Shown here: positions 1 to 5,773 of the stretch, one piece after another
Layout of the letters: each line of letters starts with the position of its first letter
Position numbering within the stretch: position 1 is the first letter of the stretch
Origin: Bacteroidales bacterium
GTDB taxonomy: Bacteria; Bacteroidota; Bacteroidia; Bacteroidales; P3
Assembly: GCA_017560705.1 (NCBI GenBank)
Contig: JAFZEK010000011.1
Location: 1-5,773, forward strand
Direction of reading: 5' to 3'
Length of the DNA stretch: 5,773 bases
Made by a program: the position numbers and the translations under genes
Notes under the pieces: generated by a model
Database searches by the model: none
What the model saw: only the letters and a program-made list of their open reading frames with translations
What the model was told of the DNA's origin: nothing

Positions 1-1426
1 AATTAAAATCATCTTCTTCATCCGGAAGTCCTACATAGCGTCCCGGAGTAAGTACATAATCCAATTCGGCAACCTTTTCTTTAGATATCGAAGCACAGAA
101 TCCTGCAACATCTTCGTATTGTCCGTTTTTGTTTCTCCAATTATGATATGTGTCTGCTATAAGCTTTATATCATCAGATGAGAACTCACGCGTGCGTCGG
201 TTGATAAGATGTCCCATATTTCTGGCATCAATAAAGAGAATCTCATTATTACGTTTTCTGAACTGTTCTGTGGCATTACGATTTCGACTCAAAAACCATA
301 GCGATGCCGGAATTTGTGTATTCAAAAATAACTTGGCAGGAAGATTTACAATACAATCCACCAAATCAGCATTTACCAATTCTTTTCTTATTTCACCTTC
401 TCCTCCGCTCTTCGAAGTCAAAGCACCTTTGGCCAATACAAAACCGGCTTGTCCATTTGGTGCAAGATGGTAGATAAAGTGTTGTATCCACCCGTAGTTG
501 GCATTGCCTGTAGGTGGCACACCATACTTCCACCGTCCGTCGTTGCGTAGTAGGTCGCCGCTCCAATCGCTATCGTTAAATGGAGGATTAGCTATTACAT
601 AATCCACTTTCACATCACGATGAGTATCGTTGAGAAAAGAACCTTCGGTGTTCCATTTTACTTGCGACGCATCTATACCTCTAATAGCAAGATTCATTTT
701 GCAAAGTCGCCAAGTAGTTTGATTGCTTTCTTGTCCGTAAATAGATATATCGTTAATAATACCTTGATGCTCTTTTACAAACTTTTCGCTTTGCACAAAC
801 ATGCCTCCCGAACCACAACAAGGGTCAAGCACACGTCCCCTATATGGCTCCAACATATTTACAAGTAGCTCTACAACACTACGAGGAGTATAGAACTGTC
901 CGCCTTTTTTTCCTTCGGCAAGAGCAAACTCTCCTAAAAAATATTCGAATACATGACCTAGCAAATCTGCACTATTAGTTGCAGTATTCAGCGTGCTATT
1001 GCCTATAAGATCTATAAGTTCGCCAAGGCAGGTAGGGTCCAGATTAGGACGTGCAAATACTTTGGGCAATACACCTTTCAATATAGGATTTTCCCTTTCA
1101 ATAGTATCCATTGCATCGTCGATAATTTTACCAATCTGAGGGCTCCGAGCATTAGAAACCAAATTGCTCCATCGTGCCTCTTGTGGAACATAGAAAACAT
1201 TTTCAGCCTTATATTCTTCTCTGTCTTCAGGATCGGCTCCCAAATCTATCTCTTTCTGCAATTTTGCATACAATTCTTCAAACGAAACCGATATATATTT
1301 CAAAAATATCAAACCTAAAACAACGTGCTTATACTCTGCAGCATCTATGTTCTTTCGCAATTTATCAGCTGCTTTCCACAATTGTTTTTCCAATGGTTCT
1401 TCTATATTTTCTTTCTTTTTAGCCAT
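1..1426 (-). CDS. hsdM: Type I restriction-modification system DNA methyltransferase subunit HsdM (3' end cut by window edge)
   Basis: HsdM is the N6-adenine methyltransferase subunit of a type I restriction-modification complex. With HsdS it methylates a bipartite target, and with HsdR added the complex cleaves unmodified DNA. Reading from ATG at 1426 gives 475 open codons up to the window edge with no stop. The N-terminus (about residues 8-125; [13 protein letters not shown]) fits the helical HsdM_N domain. The N6_Mtase core follows: GGQFYTPR at 175-182, SAM-binding motif I DPCCGSGG at 201-208, and catalytic motif IV NPPF at 280-283. Near the edge, LTPGRYVG at 459-466 matches the usual start of the HsdM C-terminal tail. 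Family members are roughly 500-540 aa, so only a few dozen residues should be missing. The start is set by the MAKKK... N-terminus and by a promoter about 35 bp upstream; no Shine-Dalgarno is visible, as is normal in Bacteroidota. The catalytic motifs are intact, so I expect an active enzyme. hsdS and hsdR would lie beyond position 1. Confidence 0.97.
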   Translation of the reverse strand, partial: MAKKKENIEEPLEKQLWKAADKLRKNIDAAEYKHVVLGLIFLKYISVSFEELYAKLQKEIDLGADPEDREEYKAENVFYVPQEARWSNLVSNARSPQIGKIIDDAMDTIERENPILKGVLPKVFARPNLDPTCLGELIDLIGNSTLNTATNSADLLGHVFEYFLGEFALAEGKKGGQFYTPRSVVELLVNMLEPYRGRVLDPCCGSGGMFVQSEKFVKEHQGIINDISIYGQESNQTTWRLCKMNLAIRGIDASQVKWNTEGSFLNDTHRDVKVDYVIANPPFNDSDWSGDLLRNDGRWKYGVPPTGNANYGWIQHFIYHLAPNGQAGFVLAKGALTSKSGGEGEIRKELVNADLVDCIVNLPAKLFLNTQIPASLWFLSRNRNATEQFRKRNNEILFIDARNMGHLINRRTREFSSDDIKLIADTYHNWRNKNGQYEDVAGFCASISKEKVAELDYVLTPGRYVGLPDEEDDFN

Positions 1427-1461
1427 AAGTTTTTCTTTTTTACCTATTTATTTTCAGTTTG

Positions 1462-1493
1462 CAAAGGTACACCTTTTCTGCGACTATACCAAA
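1462..1493 (-). promoter_or_regulatory. Proximal hsdM promoter, Bacteroidota type (TTTG-N20-TACCTTTG)
   Basis: On the minus strand the -33 box TTTG occupies 1493-1490. A 20-bp spacer follows, then the -7 box TACCTTTG at 1469-1462, a full match to the Bacteroidota consensus TAnnTTTG. Transcription should start near 1455, leaving a leader of about 30 nt before the hsdM ATG at 1426. Sequence match only; no transcript evidence. Confidence 0.75.
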
Positions 1494-1657
1494 TAATAAT
1501 ATGGTTAGTCTTGCAAAAAAACGTAGCTTAGCAGTCTTGAATAATACTAAGTCTAAAATAAAACATCTCTCTTGTTCCTCGAATGGTCTCTTACTGTGCT
1601 GGACATCAACCTCTAAATCGTCCAACAACACCATTCTCTGCCTCTAGGAAAGTTTTG

Positions 1658-1689
1658 CAAAGTTACAACCTTTTTTGGGATTAGCCAAA
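1658..1689 (-). promoter_or_regulatory. Distal promoter pointing toward hsdM (TTTG-N20-TAACTTTG)
   Basis: On the minus strand TTTG lies at 1689-1686 and TAACTTTG at 1665-1658, with a spacer of 20 bp, the same as in the proximal promoter. The two sites also share TTTGG at the -33 end, AAGGT just before the -7 box, and CTTTGCAAA across it. The predicted start near 1650 is about 16 nt ahead of an ATG at 1634. That ATG opens a 64-codon frame (1440-1634) of unknown nature ending 13 nt before hsdM. The transcript could be a longer hsdM mRNA or serve that small frame. Confidence 0.65.
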
Positions 1690-1715
1690 TTTTTTCTTCG
1701 TTTTTTTCTGCTTGA

Positions 1716-1803
1716 AAAGGATGCCATTTACGACTCAAAACTATGAGGTTTAAAGGTTGAAAGTGTGGGAGTTTTAGGTCAAAACTATGGGAGTTTTGGT
1801 GGC
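1716..1803. repeat. Degenerate 22-bp-period array, 4 units, upstream of the distal hsdM promoter
   Basis: Four units start at 1716, 1738, 1760 and 1782, exactly 22 bp apart, each with ATG (GTG in unit 3) at unit positions 6-8. TCAAAACTATG occurs at 1735 and again at 1779 (44 bp apart), and TGGGAGTTTT at 1766 and 1788 (22 bp apart). The clearest unit holds a dyad, AAAACT-ATGGG-AGTTTT (1781-1797). A weaker version in the second unit is AAAC-N6-GTTT. The array ends about 25 bp upstream of the distal promoter -33 box, so it may be a binding region. It is not a CRISPR: there are no conserved repeats separated by unique spacers. The first unit is weak. Confidence 0.6.
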
Positions 1804-1810
1804 TAAACTG

Positions 1811-1967
1811 CGTGGCTTCGCTAAGGCTTCGCCGACAACGGACTACAGTCGGGCGGCAACCGGATGGGGCTACGTCAGACAAGAAGACAACGAGGCAACT
1901 AGTGGGGCGGTAGCCACTTGTAGTTTTGTGGACTCATGGTCTGCGAAGCGGTAGCTGAGCATAAACC
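1811..1967. repeat. Diverged direct duplication, copy 1 (157 bp)
   Basis: This segment matches 2087-2199 in order. Both copies begin with GGCT[T/A]CGCTA[A/G]GGCT[T/A]CGCC followed by ACAAC, share GCGGTAGCC and CTCATG in the middle, and end with a 29-bp block that differs at 3 positions (1939-1967 against 2171-2199). Copy 1 is longer by insertions in the middle. It is visibly more GC-rich than the surrounding DNA. Frames crossing it are low-complexity and differ between copies, so it does not look coding. Confidence 0.6.
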
Positions 1968-1974
1968 CAAACTT

Positions 1975-2077
1975 CGACATTGTCAGCCCCTCCTCACCAC
2001 CGTATCCCCCGTATTCCCCCTAAAGGGGAATACGGGGGGATACTTGAGTGGTGGCGGACGGAGGTGCTGACAAGTCG
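1975..2077. repeat. Large imperfect palindrome (~100 bp) between the two duplicated copies
   Basis: The outer arms are TGTCAGC (1981-1987) and GCTGACA (2066-2072), extended by CGAC/GTCG on either side. The middle arms are CTCACCAC (1993-2000) against GTGGTGG (2048-2054). The inner stem is GTATCCCCCGTATTCCCC (2002-2019) against GGGGAATACGGGGGGATAC (2025-2043), around a short CTAAA centre. Such a sequence could extrude as a cruciform or fold as a long RNA hairpin on either strand. There is no adjacent T-run, so it is not a typical intrinsic terminator. Pairs of C-rich arms around CTAAAG resemble dispersed palindromic elements of Bacteroidota genomes, but I cannot verify copy number here. Confidence 0.8.
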
Positions 2078-2086
2078 CCGCGATTC

Positions 2087-2199
2087 CATGGCTACGCTAG
2101 GGCTACGCCCGGACAACAAGACAAAGGTCGTAAGGCAAAAGGAGAGCGGTAGCCGGCTCATGACTCTTTCGTCTGCGAAGCGATAGTTGAGCATAAGCC
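2087..2199. repeat. Diverged direct duplication, copy 2 (113 bp)
   Basis: This is the shorter partner of 1811-1967. It begins GGCTACGCTAGGGCTACGCC at 2090-2109 and ends with the shared block containing GTCTGCGAAGCG and TGAGCATAA (2171-2199). Within it GGCTACGC (2090-2097) is inverted relative to GCGGTAGCC (2146-2154). Outer GCTTCGC (1816-1822 region) and GCGAAGC (2175-2181) give the whole copy 1 - palindrome - copy 2 block weakly inverted ends. It may be one composite repeat rather than two independent ones. Confidence 0.6.
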
Positions 2200-2220
2200 A
2201 ATTACAAACAAAAACGACAC

Positions 2221-2240
2221 AAAAGGGTACAAAAGGGTAC
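2221..2240. repeat. Two tandem copies of AAAAGGGTAC
   Basis: The decamer AAAAGGGTAC occurs twice in a row, followed by a partial third copy (AAA). It sits about 30 bp upstream of a plus-strand TATCTTTG box, where a regulator could bind, but two copies could equally be slippage. Confidence 0.6.
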
Positions 2241-2270
2241 AAATCGGTAAAGTGATATTTCGAATGTTCG

Positions 2271-2278
2271 TATCTTTG
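2271..2278 (+). promoter_or_regulatory. Candidate -7 box TATCTTTG on the plus strand
   Basis: TATCTTTG followed by CAAAA matches TAnnTTTG exactly, but no TTG or TTTG is seen at the expected distance upstream. It points rightward into a segment with no good reading frame. It lies close to a second, more complete promoter at 2301-2333. Confidence 0.4.
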
Positions 2279-2300
2279 CAAAACCAAACCGAAAAGTGTG

Positions 2301-2333
2301 TTTGCGGTTAAAGTGCTGAACGAAATACTTTTG
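2301..2333 (+). promoter_or_regulatory. Plus-strand Bacteroidota-type promoter (TTTG-N21-TACTTTTG)
   Basis: TTTG at 2301-2304, a 21-bp spacer and TACTTTTG at 2326-2333 fit the consensus. Transcription would begin near 2340 and run toward the 3' end of glnS, convergent with it. No protein gene follows: the frame open after it stops by 2417 and has no ATG. If used, the promoter would make a non-coding or antisense RNA. Confidence 0.5.
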
Positions 2334-2438
2334 CATCTGCCTATTCTCTCTTACAACCTCGCAAAAGTGTTATTCGGACAACTGACTACAAACTACGGAT
2401 TGATAAGAGTTCTTTGACTTATTTTTTGGTCGGTTGTC
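2321..2438 (+). other. Possible structured RNA segment (two stems), function unknown
   Basis: Two successive pairings can be drawn. CTTTTGC (2328-2334 region) pairs with GCAAAAG (2361-2367), and the flanking CGAAATA/TATTCG extends the stem around a 26-nt pyrimidine-rich loop. GACAACTGAC (2377-2386) then pairs with GTCGGTTGTC (2429-2438) over ten positions including one G-U, closing a 42-nt loop. The segment follows plus-strand promoter-like boxes and has no start codon. A 6S-like or other small RNA is conceivable, but the first stem overlaps the -7 box at 2326-2333, so only the upstream candidate promoter would transcribe the whole structure. Low confidence. Confidence 0.25.
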
Positions 2439-2526
2439 AAGAAATGTGGGATAGACGGTGGATAGATTGATATGCTGTGTAATTATCAGGTAGTTGTATA
2501 TGGATTTGTGGATATTTTTGTTCCAT
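2439..2526. other. Intergenic stretch with no recognisable feature
   Basis: AT-rich DNA with GTGGATA present more than once. A TATTTTTG box at 2513-2520 lacks a matching -33 element. I see no gene, terminator or convincing repeat here. Confidence 0.5.
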
Positions 2527-2548
2527 TTTCGAGAGGAAAGAATCTTCT

Positions 2549-2680
2549 TTCAGATGGCTTAAAAAAAGCATCGGGATGAGGCTAAAATTGCATCACGATG
2601 CCGACAAAACTCCCTCGGGATGTAGATAAATTTTCCTCGTGATGTAATTTCATTTTCCTCTTGATAGGAAAAATGAGGTA
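2549..2680. repeat. Degenerate 22-bp-period array with CATC-N2-GATG dyads
   Basis: Five clear units start at 2571, 2593, 2615, 2637 and 2659, exactly 22 bp apart. A weaker unit starts at 2549, and perhaps another at 2527. Each unit has GATG (GATA in the last) at unit positions 5-8. With the two preceding bases this makes a 10-bp dyad: CATCGGGATG (2569), CATCACGATG (2591), CCTCGGGATG (2613), CCTCGTGATG (2635), CCTCTTGATA (2657). The second halves are A/T-rich. Phase is strict although the sequence is degenerate, which suggests selection on spacing, about two helical turns. It lies between the glnS terminator and the repeat-rich region, with no clear promoter beside it. It is not a CRISPR, since units abut with no unique spacers. 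Confidence 0.7.
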
Positions 2681-2738
2681 TGTGAGGTGTGTTTGTTCTT
2701 CGTTTAAGGGTTGATGGTAATGTTTTTCGGAAATTGCC

Positions 2739-2778
2739 AAAAAAAACAAGGCAACGATGTTTTTACCATGTTGCCTTG
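2739..2778 (-). terminator. Intrinsic terminator of glnS
   Basis: Read on the minus strand, CAAGGCAAC (2778-2770) and GTTGCCTTG (2755-2747) form a perfect 9-bp stem, with ATG/CAT pairing further in. It is followed directly by eight T residues (2746-2739). It begins 37 bp past the glnS stop codon, the usual position for a Rho-independent terminator. Confidence 0.88.
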
Positions 2779-2815
2779 CTTGTTTTGTATTGTTATCCGG
2801 AGTAATTTGGAAAAA

Positions 2816-4501
2816 TTATTTCTTGCTTTCTTTGCTCCAGCTGTCTTTTAGAGTACAAGAGCGGTTGAATACCAAATGCTCCGGAGTAGAGTCCTTATCT
2901 ACGCAGAAGTAACCCAATCTTTCGAATTGCATTTTATCCATCACTTGAGCTTTTGCCAATTCCGGTTCTAGCTTACAGTTTTGCAACACTTGTAATGAAT
3001 CTGGGTTTATGTTGTCTAAGAATGTTTGACCTTCTTCCACATCTTCCGGATTTTCTTTAGAGAACAGACGGTCGAACAAGCGAACTTCGGCATCTATGGC
3101 ATGTTCGGCCGATACCCAGTGGATTGTTCCTTTCACCTTTCTACCATCAGGAGAGTTTCCTCCCTTGGAAGCAGGGTCGTAGCTGCAGTGTAGTTCTACG
3201 ATGTTGCCTTCGGCATCCTTTATCACTTCTTCGCATTTTATGAAGTAGGCGTAGCGTAGGCGAACTTCTTGTCCCGGTGCCAGACGGAAATATTTCTTAG
3301 GCGGATTTTCCATAAAGTCGTCGCGTTCTATGTATATTTCGCGGCTGAAAGGCACAAGGCGTGTTCCTGCACTTTCGTCTTCGGGGTTATTTATAGCTGT
3401 TAGATTTTCTACTTGATTTTCGGGATAGTTTGTTATCACCACTTTAAGAGGGTTAAGCACAGCCATCATGCGAGGAGCCACCTTGTTGAGGTGTTCTCTT
3501 AATGAAAATTCAAGTAAGGAATAGTCTATCACGTTGTCGCGTTTGGCCACTCCAATGCGTTCGCAGAAGTTGCGTATAGATTCAGGAGTGTAACCTCTTC
3601 TGCGGAAACCACAGATGGTAGGCATACGAGGGTCGTCCCAACCGTTTACGTGATTTTCTTTCACCAATTGCAGAAGTTTACGTTTGCTCATAACGGTGTA
3701 GTTGATGTTTAAGCGTGCAAACTCGTATTGGTGAGATGGGAATATATTAAGTTTTTCGATAAACCAGTCGTACAATGGGCGGTGGATGTCAAATTCCAAA
3801 GTGCATATAGAGTGAGTGATGTTCTCGATACTATCGCTTTGACCATGAGCGTAGTCATACATTGGATAAATGTTCCATTTGTTGCCTGTGCGATGGTGTT
3901 CGGCATGTAGAATGCGATACATAATAGGGTCGCGGAACTGCATGTTTGGATGAGCCATATCTATTTTGGCACGCAAAACCTTAGATCCGTCGGCGAATTC
4001 GCCGTTTTTCATACGTTCAAAAAGATCGAGGTTTTCTTCCACGCTGCGGTCGCGGTAAGGACTGTTGGTTCCCGGAACGGTAACAGTTCCACGGTTTTTG
4101 CGTATTTCTTCTAGCGATTGGTCGTCCACGTAGGCCAATCCGTTCTTTATCATTTCTACAGCCCACAAATAAAGCTGGTCAAAGTAGTCGGAGGCATAAA
4201 ATACGTTTGCCCATTCAAAGCCAAGCCATTTTACGTCTTCCATTATGGATTCAACATACTCTGTATCTTCTTTTACGGGGTTGGTATCGTCGAAACGTAG
4301 GTTGGTTTTACCACCATATTTTTTAGCCAAGCCAAAGTTTAAGCAGATGGATTTAGCATGCCCAATGTGCAAGTAGCCGTTGGGTTCGGGTGGAAAACGT
4401 GTTAGGACAGATTTGTGTTTGCCCGACGATAGGTCGTTTTCTATTATCTCTTCCAAAAAGTTAAGAGATTTTACTTCGGTATTCTCTATATTTTCAGCCA
4501 T
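2816..4501 (-). CDS. glnS: Glutaminyl-tRNA synthetase (GlnRS)
   Basis: This class I aminoacyl-tRNA synthetase charges tRNA-Gln with glutamine using ATP, in the cytoplasm. The protein is complete at 561 aa, close to E. coli GlnRS (554 aa). The catalytic Rossmann fold begins near residue 32 with [14 protein letters not shown] (37-50), containing the HIGH motif at 45-48. The KMSKS-type loop is VMSKRK at 270-275, the form typical of GlnRS. Other family segments include LRFDDTNP (68-75) and RDPIMYRI (190-197). The C-terminal half from about 343 matches the beta-barrel anticodon-binding domains. Residues 1-30 are a short poorly conserved extension; the next ATG lies well inside the fold, so 4501 is the best start. 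It is monocistronic in view, has its own terminator at 2739-2778, and is divergent from pckA. No frameshift or missing motif is seen. Its presence means the cell can make Gln-tRNA directly rather than only by transamidation. Confidence 0.98.
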   Translation of the reverse strand: MAENIENTEVKSLNFLEEIIENDLSSGKHKSVLTRFPPEPNGYLHIGHAKSICLNFGLAKKYGGKTNLRFDDTNPVKEDTEYVESIMEDVKWLGFEWANVFYASDYFDQLYLWAVEMIKNGLAYVDDQSLEEIRKNRGTVTVPGTNSPYRDRSVEENLDLFERMKNGEFADGSKVLRAKIDMAHPNMQFRDPIMYRILHAEHHRTGNKWNIYPMYDYAHGQSDSIENITHSICTLEFDIHRPLYDWFIEKLNIFPSHQYEFARLNINYTVMSKRKLLQLVKENHVNGWDDPRMPTICGFRRRGYTPESIRNFCERIGVAKRDNVIDYSLLEFSLREHLNKVAPRMMAVLNPLKVVITNYPENQVENLTAINNPEDESAGTRLVPFSREIYIERDDFMENPPKKYFRLAPGQEVRLRYAYFIKCEEVIKDAEGNIVELHCSYDPASKGGNSPDGRKVKGTIHWVSAEHAIDAEVRLFDRLFSKENPEDVEEGQTFLDNINPDSLQVLQNCKLEPELAKAQVMDKMQFERLGYFCVDKDSTPEHLVFNRSCTLKDSWSKESKK

Positions 4502-4656
4502 TCTTTATTTGTGTTTACAGTATGAATGTTGTTTTTATATCGTTTATTTTACTATGCCAACAATGCTATTTGCATGGTGTCGGCAACGGTGTATATTCGC
4601 ATAAGATGCTAAAAATGTTTGCTTTGTTGCGGTTTGCAAATTCTACGAATAACAGA

Positions 4657-4664
4657 CAAAAATA
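4657..4664 (-). promoter_or_regulatory. Candidate glnS promoter -7 box (TATTTTTG)
   Basis: On the minus strand TATTTTTG (4664-4657) matches TAnnTTTG, but the upstream -33 position reads TTTC rather than TTTG. The implied leader is about 150 nt. It contains an imperfect hairpin (TGCC...GGCA, 4555-4585), which could be structural or incidental. No better box was found closer to the ATG. Confidence 0.4.
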
Positions 4665-4725
4665 CATTTTTTCTGGAAAATTTGAAATTAATTGTTCTTA
4701 AAAAGTTTTCAGTGCTGTATCTTTA

Positions 4726-4993
4726 GGTAACTTCTAAAAATTTCATGCGTTAGGGAATTTAGAAGAATTCTTCTTTAAACTGTGCCTGCTTTGTGGCATA
4801 GTCTGCAAAGGTTGGTTAAAAAGAAGTAGAAATTCTTCGGCAAAAAAACACAACGTTGCGATTAAGCGAGTAAAGAGCAATGCTTCAGCATTAGCTCTTT
4901 CGAGCGATAGCAACATCGACGAAGTCAAAGCACGCAAAAGTTTTAAAGAACACTCTTTTGGTTATCCGAAACGTGGAATTTTTAGAAGTTGCC
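4726..4993. mobile_element. MITE-like element, 268 bp, 20-bp terminal inverted repeats, candidate TTTA target duplication
   Basis: The left end GGTAACTTCTAAAAATTTCA (4726-4745) is the inverse complement of the right end (4974-4993) at 18 of 20 positions. Directly outside both ends lies TTTA (4722-4725 and 4994-4997), a plausible 4-bp target-site duplication. The interior has no convincing coding frame. It contains the perfect palindrome AGAAGAATTCTTCT (4761-4774), a partial extra copy of the end motif (4753-4765), and a central hairpin. Size, ends and lack of a transposase fit a non-autonomous element moved in trans by a transposase recognising these ends. No family could be assigned. Its insertion separates glnS from pckA without touching either gene. 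Confidence 0.6.
4855..4914. repeat. Central inverted repeat inside the MITE-like element
   Basis: The core AAAGAGCAATGC (4872-4883) pairs with GCATTAGCTCTTT (4888-4900) with a one-base bulge and a TTCA tetraloop. Outer arms GTTGC (4855-4859) and GCAAC (4910-4914) also match, with an imperfect middle. There is no following T-run on either strand, so it is unlikely to be a terminator. Confidence 0.65.
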
Positions 4994-4997
4994 TTTA

Positions 4998-5252
4998 GAG
5001 TATTTAGTGTTGGTGCTTTTGGGGTAGGGGAAGTAAGGCTGGCTAAAGAGGTAGGTATGATGTATGTCCGATGAGCATGATTTTTTAGGAATGACCTATT
5101 GTAGGGGTAAGGGGTGTAAAACAATGTTTTTATGTAGAGTAATTTTTGATTATTAGTATATTAATAGCGTGAATTAGAGTATGAAGAGAAGGTGTGTTTT
5201 TTGGTGTAAAATGCTAAAAAAATAAAAAACATTTGAGTCTTTGCACAAAAAC
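4998..5252. other. Intergenic stretch upstream of the pckA promoter with no clear feature
   Basis: AT-rich DNA with two G-rich patches, GGGGTAGGGG near 5031 and GTAGGGGTAAGGGG near 5101. No gene, RNA gene or consensus promoter was recognised. The distance to the pckA start leaves room for upstream regulator sites, but none stands out. Confidence 0.5.
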
Positions 5253-5283
5253 TTGTTGCGTAATGAATAATATTGTAATTTTG
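5253..5283 (+). promoter_or_regulatory. pckA promoter, Bacteroidota type (TTG-N20-TAATTTTG)
   Basis: TTG at 5253-5255, a 20-bp spacer and TAATTTTG at 5276-5283 match the consensus. Transcription should begin near 5290, giving an A/T-rich leader of about 50 nt before the ATG at 5342. Confidence 0.75.
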
Positions 5284-5341
5284 CATGAGATTGGACTTAG
5301 TACGATTTTGAATTTAAATAATTAAAAAGCAATAGAATATA

Positions 5342-5773
5342 ATGAATAAAATAGATTTAGAAAAATACGGAATTACCGGTGCAACAGAAGTTTTGTACAA
5401 TCCTTCGTATGAAACATTGTTTGCTGAAGAAACAAAGTCTGAACTTACAGGATTTGACAAAGGTATTATGACAGAGTTAGATACTATTAATGTAATGACA
5501 GGTATCTACACTGGTCGTTCTCCTAAAGATAAATTCTTTGTAATGGACGAAGTAAGCAAAGACACTGTATGGTGGACTTCAGAAGCATACAAGAACGACA
5601 ACAAACCAATTTCAGAAGAATCTTGGAAAAGCTTGAAAGACATAGCTGTAAAAGAACTTTCCGGCAAACGTCTTTTCGTTGTTGATACATTCTGCGGTGC
5701 TAACCCTGACACTCGTTTGAAAGTACGCTTCATCATGGAAGTGGCATGGCAAGCTCACTTTGTAAAGAACATG
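5342..5773 (+). CDS. pckA: Phosphoenolpyruvate carboxykinase (ATP), N-terminal part (cut by window edge)
   Basis: PckA interconverts oxaloacetate + ATP and phosphoenolpyruvate + CO2 + ADP in the cytoplasm. In Bacteroidales it is generally thought to run in the carboxylating direction during succinate-forming fermentation, saving ATP; that is family knowledge, not seen here. The visible 144 codons run open to the window end. They begin [13 protein letters not shown] and carry the substrate-binding motif TGRSPKDKF at residues 57-65, with R59 the expected oxaloacetate/PEP-contacting arginine. [19 protein letters not shown] (111-129) and [11 protein letters not shown] (134-144) also match ATP-type PckA. 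The family is about 535-540 aa, so roughly a quarter is present; the nucleotide-binding and metal sites lie beyond the window. The start is supported by the alignment-like N-terminus and by the promoter at 5253-5283; there is no Shine-Dalgarno. Confidence 0.97.
   Translation, partial: MNKIDLEKYGITGATEVLYNPSYETLFAEETKSELTGFDKGIMTELDTINVMTGIYTGRSPKDKFFVMDEVSKDTVWWTSEAYKNDNKPISEESWKSLKDIAVKELSGKRLFVVDTFCGANPDTRLKVRFIMEVAWQAHFVKNM

Noticed and set aside
1440..1634. 64-codon minus-strand frame between the two hsdM-directed promoters
   Set aside because: The promoter placement is suggestive, but no domain or family is recognisable, an open frame of similar length lies on the opposite strand, and its 3' end runs across the proximal promoter. 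Not called as a gene.
1613..1882. 89-codon minus-strand frame across the first 22-bp array
   Set aside because: It crosses a repeat array, a promoter and the duplicated segment, and has no recognisable protein features.
1994..2287. 97-codon minus-strand frame over the palindrome, with a 68-codon plus-strand frame on the same DNA
   Set aside because: Both are produced by the GC-rich palindromic repeat (PPYSPLGGIRG-like translations) and show no domain; they look like repeat-derived frames rather than genes.
2298..2417. Short plus-strand frame with GTG start, hydrophobic and leucine-rich (39 codons)
   Set aside because: No ATG and no family match. Its start overlaps promoter boxes. A small toxic peptide or transposase remnant is possible but unsupported.
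2527..2680. CRISPR array
   Set aside because: Units abut every 22 bp with no unique spacers, the units are degenerate, and no cas gene is in view.
3709..3910. Frames of 60-65 codons on both strands inside glnS
   Set aside because: Shadow frames of a well-supported complete glnS coding sequence.
5029..5115. G-quadruplex or regulatory G-rich element
   Set aside because: The two patches each hold only two G4 tracts and are about 70 bp apart, too far for one stable quadruplex.
4743..5124. Overlapping minus-strand frames of 64 and 77 codons between glnS and pckA
   Set aside because: They lie in the MITE-like element and its flank, have biased low-complexity composition and no start signals; no protein family is evident.

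Overview
The window looks like chromosomal DNA of a Bacteroidales bacterium (phylum Bacteroidota). Three things point there. The two partial and one complete proteins resemble Bacteroides-type sequences. Intergenic DNA is AT-rich, and the starts lack clear Shine-Dalgarno sequences. Several upstream regions carry the Bacteroidota promoter signature TTTG/TTG - about 20 bp - TAnnTTTG. The genus cannot be fixed from this sequence.

Layout: (1) 1-1426, minus strand: hsdM, the methyltransferase subunit of a type I restriction-modification system, with its C-terminus cut by the window edge; hsdS/hsdR are presumably further left. (2) 1427-2815: almost 1.4 kb with no convincing gene but dense repeat structure. 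It holds two near-identical promoters pointing at hsdM, a 22-bp-period degenerate array, a diverged duplication flanking a ~100-bp imperfect palindrome, two plus-strand promoter-like sites followed by possible RNA stems, a second 22-bp-period array with CATC-N2-GATG dyads, and the glnS terminator. (3) 2816-4501, minus: complete glnS (glutaminyl-tRNA synthetase, 561 aa). (4) 4502-5341: divergent intergenic region holding a 268-bp MITE-like element with 20-bp terminal inverted repeats and a candidate TTTA target duplication, then the pckA promoter. (5) 5342-5773, plus: the first 144 codons of pckA, ATP-dependent PEP carboxykinase.

The genes do not form one pathway. glnS and pckA are housekeeping functions (translation; the PEP/oxaloacetate node). 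The restriction-modification gene is an accessory function, so the repeat-rich segment 1427-2738 looks like the junction between a variable defence locus and core chromosome.

No clear new protein system is visible. The most unusual content is non-coding: two separate degenerate arrays with an exact 22-bp period and internal dyads, and the compact MITE-like element.
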